This document shows positions 1-5,940 of a DNA stretch of 10,121 nt, in pieces. The notes under the pieces are model-generated. The model did no database searches. It was not told where the DNA came from and saw nothing but the letters and a program-made list of their open reading frames with translations. The stretch comes from DATKPC01 sp035524275 (GTDB taxonomy: Bacteria; Pseudomonadota; Gammaproteobacteria; Burkholderiales; Burkholderiaceae_F), in the NCBI GenBank assembly GCA_035524275.1, contig DATKPC010000017.1, positions 1 through 10,121 of the forward strand, in the 5' to 3' direction. Positions within the stretch are counted from its first letter, which is position 1; the number at the start of each line of letters is the position of its first letter. Position numbers and translations under genes: made by a program.

Positions 1-1
1 C

Positions 2-196
2 GTGGGTACCCTCTTCAAGTTCACGCCCGCAACCACCCAGTCGGCCGCCGTCGAGTCCGTGCTGTTCTCGTTCGACGACAGCGCCCAAAGCGGCGGGCAG
101 CCGCAGTCCGACCTGATCCAGGCCACCGACGGCAATCTCTACGGGACGACGACGGCCGGCGGGGCCGTGGGCTACGGCACGATCTTCAAGTTCTGA
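2..196 (+). CDS. GloVer-type tandem repeat protein, C-terminal fragment
   Basis: This is the last 64 codons of a gene that begins before the window. The reading frame is open to the left edge and ends at TGA 194-196. The visible protein holds the end of one repeat (GTLFKF) and one full repeat, with the pattern SVLFSFD, then LIQATDGNLYGTT, then AGG and GTIFKF. The pairing of 'DGNLYGTT.GGG' with 'GT.FK' is the hallmark of the choice-of-anchor GloVer repeat family. These are secreted or surface proteins thought to fold as beta-propeller-like arrays, and no biochemical role is established. The protein ends directly on a repeat, so no C-terminal anchor or sorting domain is encoded downstream. A terminator follows 59 bases after the stop. 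Repeat assignment is secure; function is unknown. Confidence 0.8.
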   Translation: MGTLFKFTPATTQSAAVESVLFSFDDSAQSGGQPQSDLIQATDGNLYGTTTAGGAVGYGTIFKF

Positions 197-254
197 TTCG
201 CACGCGCGGCTCCGGGGGCGTGCCCTGGCGCGCGACGAGGAGCCCGCCGCTTCG

Positions 255-286
255 ACGCAATGAGCCCTGCGGGGCTCATTGCGTTT
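255..286 (+). terminator. Rho-independent terminator after the GloVer gene
   Basis: A perfect 12-bp stem is formed by CGCAATGAGCCC (256-267) and GGGCTCATTGCG (272-283) with a TGCG loop, followed by TTT (284-286). An A-T pair (255/284) can extend the stem. The T run is short, but the stem is long and stable. It sits downstream of the GloVer stop on the same strand. No T run follows it on the minus strand, so it appears directional. The rest of 197-472 contains no gene I can support. Confidence 0.8.
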
Positions 287-472
287 CGCTCGAATCACCG
301 CGGCAGGAATGCCGCCATGAATGTCGTCGCGTGAGTTCGAAAGGCATTGCCGGCACGCGTGGAGTCCGGCGCGTGCATCGCCACCACGACGACCAGGACC
401 GCGGTCGCCCGGTTGCCCCGACGCGACCCGAGGCTCGACGAGGCGCGATGCCCGCGGACGCGGCACCCTGCG

Positions 473-1429
473 TCAAGCCGGCTCACCCGCCGCACCGGTA
501 TTCGGATCACGGTCGAGCAGCGACCGCGCGCCGCGCACCGTTCGCAGCACCAGGGCCTTCCCGTAGTCGATCGCCGAGTTGCGCCCGACGCGGGTCGGAT
601 CGAGCCCGACGCTGCGCAGGCGGTGGTTCAGGCGGTGCGCATCGCTCCAGACGTCCGACGCCTTCGTTCGGAACGTCACGGCAAGCGAGATCGAGAGTTC
701 GGCGCCCGTGTGCACGGCGTGCGGTGCAATGAACGGATGATGAACGCCGAGGCCGGGTTCCAGGCTGAAGTTCATCGCCTTGGAGGCGAACTCCTCCCGA
801 TAGCCCGGACGCGTCGGCGTCGCCATCAGGCGGTCGCGATCGGCGGGACTCATGATGTCGTCGTCCGCCGGGTCCCACAACTGAACGAGCTTCGTGCCGC
901 GGACCTGCAACAGGAAGTTCATCTCCCGGTCCATGTGGTACGGGGTGACGGAATCCTTCGCGGAAATGAAGATGTAGGTGGAATACCAATTCATTCCGGG
1001 GTCCAACCGCTCGGTCTGCAGCGCAACCTCGCCGACGAGGCCCTCGATCACCGGCCGGTATTCCGGGTCGCGCTCCGGATTGAAGATCGCGATCCAGGCC
1101 TGGGTCTCCTCGATCCGGTCCAACGCCTCGGCAAGCGAAAGGTCGCGCTTCGTGAACGAGGCGTCGAAGTGGCTGTCGATCGGAATCCGGCCGATGCGGT
1201 AATTGATGGCATCCGACGGACAGCGCCGGCACAACCGGACAAGGGGCTCCAGTTGGAACATCGGATGCTCCGGCAACCGATGCCTCACGATGAATGGCCG
1301 GCGGTTGTACATCGCCTCCATCTCGCCCGGATCGAACTGCAGCCATGGCGCGGCGCGAGTGGCGCCACGTGTCGCGGCACGCTCGTGGAGATCTCGAACC
1401 TGCCGTGGCGTCAAGCGCTGACCCAACAT
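473..1429 (-). CDS. Cupin-like (JmjC-type) Fe(II)/2-oxoglutarate oxygenase family protein
   Basis: The 318-residue protein has the architecture of bacterial cupin-like/JmjC proteins, which are predicted iron- and 2-oxoglutarate-dependent oxygenases. The metal-binding signature is visible: YHMD at 164-167 gives the HxD pair (H165, D167), followed by REMNFLLQVRGTK and LWDP in the core barrel. The distal histidine is H237 or H240 in the PHAVHTG segment. The N-terminal third (W29 to about 140) is a helical cap, including RPFIVRH at 44-50. The C-terminal tail (about 260-305, NHRLRSVGLDP) also matches the arrangement I associate with these proteins. No signal peptide is seen, so a cytoplasmic location is likely. 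The ATG at 1429 is chosen because AAGGGAG lies 5-6 bases upstream. The gene stands alone on the minus strand, and the substrate cannot be deduced. Family call fairly sure; activity inferred. Confidence 0.75.
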   Translation of the reverse strand: MLGQRLTPRQVRDLHERAATRGATRAAPWLQFDPGEMEAMYNRRPFIVRHRLPEHPMFQLEPLVRLCRRCPSDAINYRIGRIPIDSHFDASFTKRDLSLAEALDRIEETQAWIAIFNPERDPEYRPVIEGLVGEVALQTERLDPGMNWYSTYIFISAKDSVTPYHMDREMNFLLQVRGTKLVQLWDPADDDIMSPADRDRLMATPTRPGYREEFASKAMNFSLEPGLGVHHPFIAPHAVHTGAELSISLAVTFRTKASDVWSDAHRLNHRLRSVGLDPTRVGRNSAIDYGKALVLRTVRGARSLLDRDPNTGAAGEPA

Positions 1430-1766
1430 GGCATCTCCCTTCCGAACCGGTCCGGATCGAATGGCACGAAGCGGTTGCGACGCGTCTCGGACACCACCGG
1501 CACGCGGTCACACATTTCCGCGCCACGCATAAGCGGTAGTTACTTGAGGCGAAGACTATGACGCTGGCGCGGCGACGTCAAGCGCCGCGATTCGACCGCA
1601 TCCGGTGACCCGGGGCCGACAAAATCCCGGACGCGCTCGGACCCGCTCCGACCCGCTCTGACCCGCTCTGACCTATTTGCGAGGAGACCGCCGCGTCGTT
1701 CATGCGCGCCGGACCGGATCGCGTCGGCGATGCCCGCGTTGGTGCTGTTCGTTGGTGCTGCTTCGT
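1430..1766. other. 337-bp gap between the cupin-like gene and tRNA-Thr
   Basis: I find no protein gene here. Going leftward (minus-strand direction) from the tRNA, the gap holds three copies of the tRNA 3'-end sequence (reaching 1737), a 10-bp-period tandem repeat (1628-1677), and a hairpin with 7-bp arms CGCGGCG and CGCCGCG (1568-1574/1583-1589). It ends with the leader and ribosome-binding site of the cupin-like gene. A possible minus-strand -10 box, CATAGT, lies at 1556-1561, but its -35 is poor, so no promoter is called. There is no obvious T-rich terminator between the tRNA and the cupin-like gene, so readthrough is possible. Confidence 0.6.
1628..1677. repeat. 10-bp-period tandem repeat, about 4.5 copies
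   Basis: Units of ten bases follow without gaps: CGGACGCGCT, CGGACCCGCT, CCGACCCGCT, CTGACCCGCT and CTGACCTATT. The core GACCCGCT is exact in three consecutive units, and the edge units are degenerate. On the minus strand, toward the cupin-like gene, the core reads AGCGGGTC. The period is close to one helical turn. The array lies about 200 bases upstream of the cupin-like gene and about 90 bases beyond the tRNA 3' end. Confidence 0.75.

Positions 1767-1777
<11 letters not shown>
1737..1777. repeat. Direct repeats of the tRNA-Thr 3' end including CCA
   Basis: The plus strand reads CGTTGGTGCTG three times, starting at 1737, 1750 and 1764 (spacings 13 and 14). The third copy covers the real tRNA discriminator, CCA and acceptor 3' strand. 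On the minus strand, the transcript past the tRNA would therefore read CAGCACCAACG two more times. This looks like a duplicated tRNA 3' terminus, from slippage or from end-scars of integration events. Confidence 0.7.
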
Positions 1778-1842
<65 letters not shown>

Positions 1843-1911
1843 GTTCCGCGATCCACTGCGCGACGCGCCAGGACGAAGTCATGCGCGCAGGCCACTGGAG
1901 GGAAGCCGGAG

Positions 1912-1939
1912 ATTATAGATCCTGACCGGATTCGGGCAA
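1912..1939 (-). promoter_or_regulatory. Sigma70-type promoter for tRNA-Thr
   Basis: On the minus strand TTGCCC (1934-1939), a 16-bp spacer and a perfect TATAAT (1912-1917) are found. The -10 box overlaps the TAA stop of queG (1913-1915), so the promoter lies wholly within the 3' end of queG. A start near 1905 would give a leader of about 60 nt before the tRNA. No other gene begins close downstream. Confidence 0.7.
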
Positions 1940-3013
1940 GCCGGCCGCGCCGTGGCGCGCCAGCGCCCAGGCCACGTGCTCCCGAACGAGGGCCGACGCG
2001 TCATCGGATCGAGCCCGTAGCGCGGCGACGACCCCCGGGGTCGTCGCCGCGTTGCCCAGCCCGACGGCCAGGTTGCGCAACCAGCCCGCATAGCCCAGGC
2101 GAAGGATGGCCGAGCCGGCGTGCCGCTCGCCGAATTCCGTCTCGCTCCAGCCGAAAAGCTCCACCAGCGTCGCGCGGTCGAGCCCGTGGCGCACGTCGAA
2201 GTCGGCCAGCGTCGCGGGACGCGCAAACTTGTTCCAGGGACAGGCGAGCTGGCAGTCGTCGCAGCCGTAGACACGGTTTCCGATCGCCGCGCGCCACGCG
2301 GTGGGTATCGGGCCGCGATGCTCGATCGTCAGGTAGGAGATGCAGCGGCGGGCGTCGAGACGGTAGGGGCCGGTGATCGCGCGCGTCGGACAAGCGTCGA
2401 GGCAGCGACGACAGGTTCCGCAGCGATCCGCCTGCGGCGCATCGGCGGGCAACGGCAGGTCGACCAGGAGTTCCCCGAGGAAGAACATCGATCCGGCCGC
2501 GGTCGACAGGAGCAGCGTGTGCTTCCCGCGCCAGCCGAGCCCCGCCTTGCGCGCGAGTTCGACCTCGAGCACCGGCGCCGAATCCGTGCAGACACGATAG
2601 CGCAATGGCCCGACCTCCTCGACGATCCGCGACGCCAGTTGCTGCAGACGCTGTCGCACGACCTTGTGGTAGTCGCGGCCGCGGGCGTACGTCGCGACGG
2701 CCGCGGCATCGCCCGCCGCGATCCGGGACCATTCACGCGCCCGCCAGTCCGAGGGCGTGGCGCGCGGCAGGTAGTCGATGCGGACGCAGATCGCGCGTAT
2801 CGCACCCGGGGAGAGCGCAGGAGGACTGGCGCGCAGGTCGCGGTGGCGCGCGAGGTACGACATCTCGCCGTGGCGTCCCAGCGACAGCCAGTCGTCGAGG
2901 CGCTTCGTCGCCTCGCTGACGTCGACGTCGGCGATCGCGACGTCGTCGAATCCCAGCTCGCGGCCCCAACGCTTGATCGAGTTGGCGAGGTCGTGCAGCG
3001 ACGCACGGGTCAT
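1913..3013 (-). CDS. queG: Epoxyqueuosine reductase QueG
   Basis: QueG carries out the last step of queuosine synthesis in the cytoplasm, reducing epoxyqueuosine at position 34 of GUN-anticodon tRNAs (Asp, Asn, His, Tyr). It uses cobalamin and two [4Fe-4S] clusters. The 366-residue product has the expected layout. The N-terminal region is DUF1730-type, and the active-site segment TDSAPVLEVELARKAGLGW contains the conserved aspartate D144. A ferredoxin-like part follows, with C198-x2-C201-x2-C204-x3-C208 and a second set C224, C251, C254, C258 (GCDDCQLACPWNK). A HEAT-like tail includes VREHVAWALARH at about 343-354. The ATG at 3013 is preferred because the homologous region begins there. The frame is open for another 30 codons of proline-rich sequence overlapping the tsaE upstream region. 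No Shine-Dalgarno is visible, but a -10 box sits just upstream. Divergent from tsaE. Confidence 0.95.
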   Translation of the reverse strand: MTRASLHDLANSIKRWGRELGFDDVAIADVDVSEATKRLDDWLSLGRHGEMSYLARHRDLRASPPALSPGAIRAICVRIDYLPRATPSDWRAREWSRIAAGDAAAVATYARGRDYHKVVRQRLQQLASRIVEEVGPLRYRVCTDSAPVLEVELARKAGLGWRGKHTLLLSTAAGSMFFLGELLVDLPLPADAPQADRCGTCRRCLDACPTRAITGPYRLDARRCISYLTIEHRGPIPTAWRAAIGNRVYGCDDCQLACPWNKFARPATLADFDVRHGLDRATLVELFGWSETEFGERHAGSAILRLGYAGWLRNLAVGLGNAATTPGVVAALRARSDDASALVREHVAWALARHGAAGLPESGQDL

Positions 3014-3047
3014 GGGGGCATTGTAGATTTCGCGCGGTGCGTGTCGT
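3013..3047 (-). promoter_or_regulatory. Putative queG promoter, possibly leaderless
   Basis: On the minus strand, TACAAT (3020-3025, five of six matches to the -10 consensus) is followed by six bases and then the A of the queG ATG at 3013, exactly where transcription would be expected to start. A -35-like ACGACA (3042-3047) lies 16 bp upstream and matches GACA of TTGACA. There is no Shine-Dalgarno in the intervening bases, which fits a leaderless mRNA. Prediction only. Confidence 0.45.
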
Positions 3048-3126
3048 GGCGGGCGCGGCGAGTGTGGTGGTGGGGCGTTGCGACCCGGCGCCTCCGATTC
3101 CAAGCGTGCCGCTTTATGGCAAAAAA

Positions 3127-3669
3127 ATGGTAGCGTGCGCTCACTTTGAACTGCCTGACGAAGGCGCGACCGAGCGGGCCGGGCGCGCGCTCGGCGGCGC
3201 GATCGCCGCGCTCGAGACGACGATCGAGCGCGACGGCCTCGTCATCGGGCTATCGGGCGACCTCGGCGCCGGCAAGACCGCCTGGGTCCGGGCGGCGCTC
3301 CGAGCGCTGGGAATCCTGGGACCGGTGAAAAGCCCCAGCTTTTCTCTACTTGAAGTTTATGTAGTTTCGAGATTAAACTTCTATCACTTTGATTTTTATA
3401 GACTCAAAGAACCTTCGGAATTTGCGTTGGCCGGCTTCCGGGAGCACTTCGGCCCGGGTGCGGTCTGCGCGATCGAATGGCCGGAACGAGCCGACGGCTA
3501 CCTGCCGGAACCCGACGTGACGATCGAACTGTCCGTCCGGGGCGCCGGTCGTCAGGCCGCCGTCAGTCACACGTCGTCGCTGGGTGAATCGTGCCTGAAG
3601 CATCTGACCGCCGAACTGCCCGACCTGCTGCTGGCGCCGAGCCAGCCAATACCCAACGCCGGCGCCTGA
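3127..3669 (+). CDS. tsaE: tRNA t6A37 synthesis ATPase TsaE
   Basis: TsaE is the P-loop ATPase that works with TsaB and TsaD to place threonylcarbamoyl on A37 of tRNAs reading ANN codons. The 180-residue product shows the Walker A motif GDLGAGKT (44-51), the family block SPSFSLLE then YHFDFYRL (69-93, with H87, D89 and R92), and the IEWPE motif (116-120) near the second ATP-site strand. E. coli TsaE is about 153 residues. Here the extra length is a tail from about 160 that overlaps amiC. The start is ATG 3127, the last A of an A7 run. No Shine-Dalgarno is visible, and a five-codon open frame starting at ATG 3116 overlaps the start. Codons 72-98 are strikingly AT-rich against a GC-rich background. 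The next gene, amiC, overlaps by 79 nt, implying co-transcription. Identification is sure; the exact start is less so. Confidence 0.93.
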   Translation: MVACAHFELPDEGATERAGRALGGAIAALETTIERDGLVIGLSGDLGAGKTAWVRAALRALGILGPVKSPSFSLLEVYVVSRLNFYHFDFYRLKEPSEFALAGFREHFGPGAVCAIEWPERADGYLPEPDVTIELSVRGAGRQAAVSHTSSLGESCLKHLTAELPDLLLAPSQPIPNAGA

Positions 3670-5093
3670 TCGGCGGCGCCGCCGGCGTTGCGGTCGCGGC
3701 GCTGGCGCCGCTGCAGGTCGCGCGCGGCGCGACGCTGCTGGGCGTGCGCGTCTGGCCTGCGGCCGACTACACCCGCGTGACGTTGGAGCACGACGAGCCG
3801 CTCACCTTCAACCAGTTCATGGTGCGCGATTCCGGCCCGTTGCGGCTGGTGCTGGACATCGACGGCATCGACCTGACGCCGACCCTGAAGGAACTGGTCG
3901 GCAAGATCGAACCGAACGATCCGTACATCAAGATCGTGCGGATCGGACAGAACCGCCCGAAGGTCGTGCGGCTGGTTCTCGAACTGAAGGTCGACGTGAA
4001 GCCGCAGATCTTCGCGGTCGACGCCGTCGGCCCGTACCAGCGCCGGCTCGTCCTCGACCTCTTCCCCGCCAGTCCGCCGGACCCGATCGCCGCGCTGCTG
4101 CAGCCGCAGCCCGCGCCGGCGCCAACGCCGATCCCGACGCAGATGGCGCAGGCGGATCCGGCCGAACTCGCTCCAACGCCATCGACGCCAGCGGCCGCGC
4201 CGGCACGCAGCGAGGCGGCTGGCGCGACGGCGGCGCCCGCCGATCCGATCGCCGCGCAGCTCGATGCCGGACGCGCCGCAACCGGCGCGCACGCCGCCGA
4301 AGAAACGGCGCCGCCCGCAACGCTGCCCGCCCCGTCTGCCGCCGCGGGCAGCGGCGCGCCGGCGAAATCGCGCAATCGGCTGACCCGCGTGCTGACGGTG
4401 GCGATCGATCCGGGCCATGGCGGCGAGGATCCGGGCGCCGTCGGCCGGCGCGGAACGTTCGAGAAGTCGGTGACGCTGTCGATCGGACAACGTCTCGCGG
4501 GTCTCATCGAGCAGCAGTCCGGCCTGCGCGTGCTGCTGACCCGGGACGCCGACTTCTTCGTCCCGCTGGGGATGCGCGTGCAGAAGGCACGTCGCGTCCA
4601 GGCCGACCTGTTCGTCTCGATCCATGCCGATGCGTGGATCAAGCCGACGGCCAGCGGCTCGTCGGTCTTCGCGCTCTCGGAGCGCGGCGCCACCAGCAGC
4701 GCCGCGGCGTGGCTCGCGCAGCGGCAGAACGAGGCCGACGTCATCGGCGGCGTCAACATCGGCACGCACGACGAGAACATCGCGCGCGTGCTGCTCGACC
4801 TGTCGACGACGGCACAGATCAACGACAGCCTGCGGTTCGGCGCCGCGGTGCTGCGCGAACTGCAGCACGTCAACCGGCTGCACAAGGACCAGGTCGAGCA
4901 GGCCTCGTTCGCGGTGCTGAAGGCGCCCGACATCCCGTCGATACTCGTCGAGACTGCGTTCATCAGCAATCCGGACGAGGAGATGCGGCTCAAGGAGGTC
5001 GGCTACCAGGACCAGATGGCACGCGCGATCCTGAGCGGCATCACGCACTACTTCGCCAATCACCCGCCGCTGCCGCGCAACGCGTTCGGCTGA
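3591..5093 (+). CDS. amiC: Periplasmic N-acetylmuramoyl-L-alanine amidase, AMIN + Amidase_3 (AmiC type)
   Basis: This zinc amidase cuts the bond between N-acetylmuramic acid and the peptide stem, splitting septal peptidoglycan for daughter-cell separation. The 500-residue product begins with a Tat-like signal: QRRRLIGG (22-29), a hydrophobic segment AGVAVAALAPL (31-41) and likely cleavage after ARGA (44-47). E. coli AmiA and AmiC are also Tat-exported. An AMIN domain (about 48-160) binds septal glycan. A long Ala/Pro linker (about 161-262) follows, then the Amidase_3 domain (about 267-490). Expected zinc ligands are H276 in DPGHGG, E291 in TFEKS and H345 in SIHAD. The catalytic glutamate is E454 in VETAFISN. 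A regulatory helix region (about 365-440) has the features of EnvC/NlpD-controlled amidases. The start is GTG 3591, inside the end of tsaE, and gives the expected Tat n-region; no nearby ATG does. The stop lies in a hairpin shared with dedA. Confidence 0.93.
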   Translation: MPEASDRRTARPAAGAEPANTQRRRLIGGAAGVAVAALAPLQVARGATLLGVRVWPAADYTRVTLEHDEPLTFNQFMVRDSGPLRLVLDIDGIDLTPTLKELVGKIEPNDPYIKIVRIGQNRPKVVRLVLELKVDVKPQIFAVDAVGPYQRRLVLDLFPASPPDPIAALLQPQPAPAPTPIPTQMAQADPAELAPTPSTPAAAPARSEAAGATAAPADPIAAQLDAGRAATGAHAAEETAPPATLPAPSAAAGSGAPAKSRNRLTRVLTVAIDPGHGGEDPGAVGRRGTFEKSVTLSIGQRLAGLIEQQSGLRVLLTRDADFFVPLGMRVQKARRVQADLFVSIHADAWIKPTASGSSVFALSERGATSSAAAWLAQRQNEADVIGGVNIGTHDENIARVLLDLSTTAQINDSLRFGAAVLRELQHVNRLHKDQVEQASFAVLKAPDIPSILVETAFISNPDEEMRLKEVGYQDQMARAILSGITHYFANHPPLPRNAFG

Positions 5094-5111
5094 GCGGCGC
5101 GCCGTCAGCCG
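5087..5111. terminator. Hairpin shared by the amiC and dedA stops
   Basis: CGGCTGA (5087-5093) and TCAGCCG (5105-5111) pair perfectly, and the 11 bases between them include the self-complementary CGGCGCGCCG, so the arms continue inward with one unpaired G (5094). The stop codons of both convergent genes lie in the arms. It is symmetric and would form in either transcript. No T run follows on either strand, so intrinsic termination is uncertain; blocking 3' exonucleases is an alternative role. Confidence 0.5.
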
Positions 5112-5749
5112 ACCGACCGCCCCCGCACCAGGCGCACGGCGGTCGCCAGCAGGACCGGGCCGAGGGCCGCGGCCAACCCGACGATCAGCACGACGCCCAG
5201 GTGATCGCGGACCAGCGGCACGTTGCCGAACAGGTAGCCGGCGCCCGCGAACAGCACGACCCACGCCAGCGCGCCGACGACATTGAAAGCGTGGAAGCGC
5301 CGGCTGTCCATCGTGGAAGCGCCGGCCACGAGCGGCGCGAACGTGCGAACGACCGGGACGAAGCGCGCCAGCACGACGGTCTTGCCGCCATGCCGCTCGA
5401 AGAAGTTGTGGGTGCGCATCAACGCGCCGCGGTCGATCCAGCCGATCGATCCGTCGTAGATCTTGCGCCCGAGCCAGGTGCCGAGCGCGTAGTTCGCGGC
5501 ATTGCCGCCGACCGCGCCGACGAGCATCGCGGCGACCGCGGCGACGATGTCCAGGCTGCCTGTCGCCGAAACGGCGCCGGTCACGAATACCAGCGAATCG
5601 CCCGGCAGGAAGGCCATGAAGACGACGCCCGTCTCGCAGAAGAAAATCGTGAAGAGGACGGCGTAAGCGAGGCTGCCGTTGTTCTGGACCAGCGACAGCA
5701 GGAAGTGATCCGCCGCGCGGAACAGGTCGAGCCAGTTGATGCCTTGCAT
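5105..5749 (-). CDS. DedA-family inner membrane protein
   Basis: DedA (SNARE-associated/VTT domain) proteins are polytopic inner-membrane proteins. They support membrane potential, cell division and drug tolerance, and several members act in recycling or flipping lipid carriers and phospholipids. The 214-residue product has the family signatures. FCETGVVFMAFLPGDSL has the acidic pair E39 and D51, at the same positions as the essential pair in E. coli YqjA. GNAANYALGTWLGRKIY follows at 82-98. RFVPVVRTFAPLVAG (129-143) has the two conserved arginines R129 and R135. Four to five hydrophobic stretches are visible. The ATG at 5749 is chosen by family length. No good Shine-Dalgarno precedes it, and the 48 open codons further upstream are low-complexity and look non-coding. 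The gene is convergent with amiC (11-bp gap) and divergent from mutL. Substrate unknown. Confidence 0.9.
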   Translation of the reverse strand: MQGINWLDLFRAADHFLLSLVQNNGSLAYAVLFTIFFCETGVVFMAFLPGDSLVFVTGAVSATGSLDIVAAVAAMLVGAVGGNAANYALGTWLGRKIYDGSIGWIDRGALMRTHNFFERHGGKTVVLARFVPVVRTFAPLVAGASTMDSRRFHAFNVVGALAWVVLFAGAGYLFGNVPLVRDHLGVVLIVGLAAALGPVLLATAVRLVRGRSVG

Positions 5750-5826
5750 GGAATCGGAAACCCGTGAGGAGCGTGCGCCGGCGCCGCGGCACGATGCGGC
5801 CTGAGACCGGAACCCGGAGGACCTGC

Positions 5827-5893
5827 GTGGCGGAGGGGCGGGCAGCCATCCGACATGTCGCGGTTCGGCGTCCGCCGCTGCCCGTCCCGCCAC
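5827..5893. repeat. Imperfect long inverted repeat with a nested palindrome, dedA-mutL spacer
   Basis: GTGGCGG...GCGGGCAGC (5827-5846) faces GCTGCCCGTCCCGCCAC (5877-5893). The arms pair over most of their length with a small bulge. The 30-base loop includes the perfect 10-bp palindrome CGACATGTCG (5851-5860). The element lies between two divergent genes, about 50 bases upstream of the mutL start. It could be a regulator-binding region or a folded leader for either gene; no known regulator site is recognised. Confidence 0.5.
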
Positions 5894-5914
5894 GGATGAT
5901 ACGCGAGCCCGCCC

Positions 5915-5940
5915 GGAGGTGATCCATATAATCGTCCGGA
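5915..5940 (+). promoter_or_regulatory. mutL start region: strong SD-like sequence overlapped by a -10 box
   Basis: GGAGGTGATCC (5915-5925) is an 11-base complement to the 3' end of 16S rRNA, but the first in-frame ATG (5940) begins 20 bases past the GGAGG core, which is too far for normal use. A perfect TATAAT (5927-5932) lies between them, seven bases before the A of the ATG, so transcription could begin at or next to the start codon. No good -35 is seen at the right distance. Either the transcript is leaderless, or translation starts nearer the SD at a rare codon. Confidence 0.45.

Noticed and set aside
295..510. Small minus-strand frame after the cupin-like gene with a Val-rich stretch
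   Set aside because: It overlaps the end of the cupin-like gene, starts at GTG without a ribosome-binding site, and its short hydrophobic run is not enough to support a membrane peptide.
1737..1766. A second or partial tRNA gene next to tRNA-Thr
   Set aside because: Only the acceptor 3' strand and CCA are repeated; no D, anticodon or T arm is present.
3037..3126. N-terminal extension of TsaE from an ATG at 3037
   Set aside because: The 30 extra codons are not TsaE-like, would overlap the putative queG promoter, and homology begins at or after ATG 3127.
5750..5893. N-terminal extension of the DedA protein to an ATG at 5893
   Set aside because: The 48 extra residues are Arg/Ala/Pro-rich, unlike any DedA N-terminus, and coincide with the palindromic spacer.
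3567..5927. Long minus-strand open frame opposite amiC and overlapping dedA
   Set aside because: Arg-rich low-complexity translation with no motifs. amiC and dedA explain this DNA with clear family signatures.
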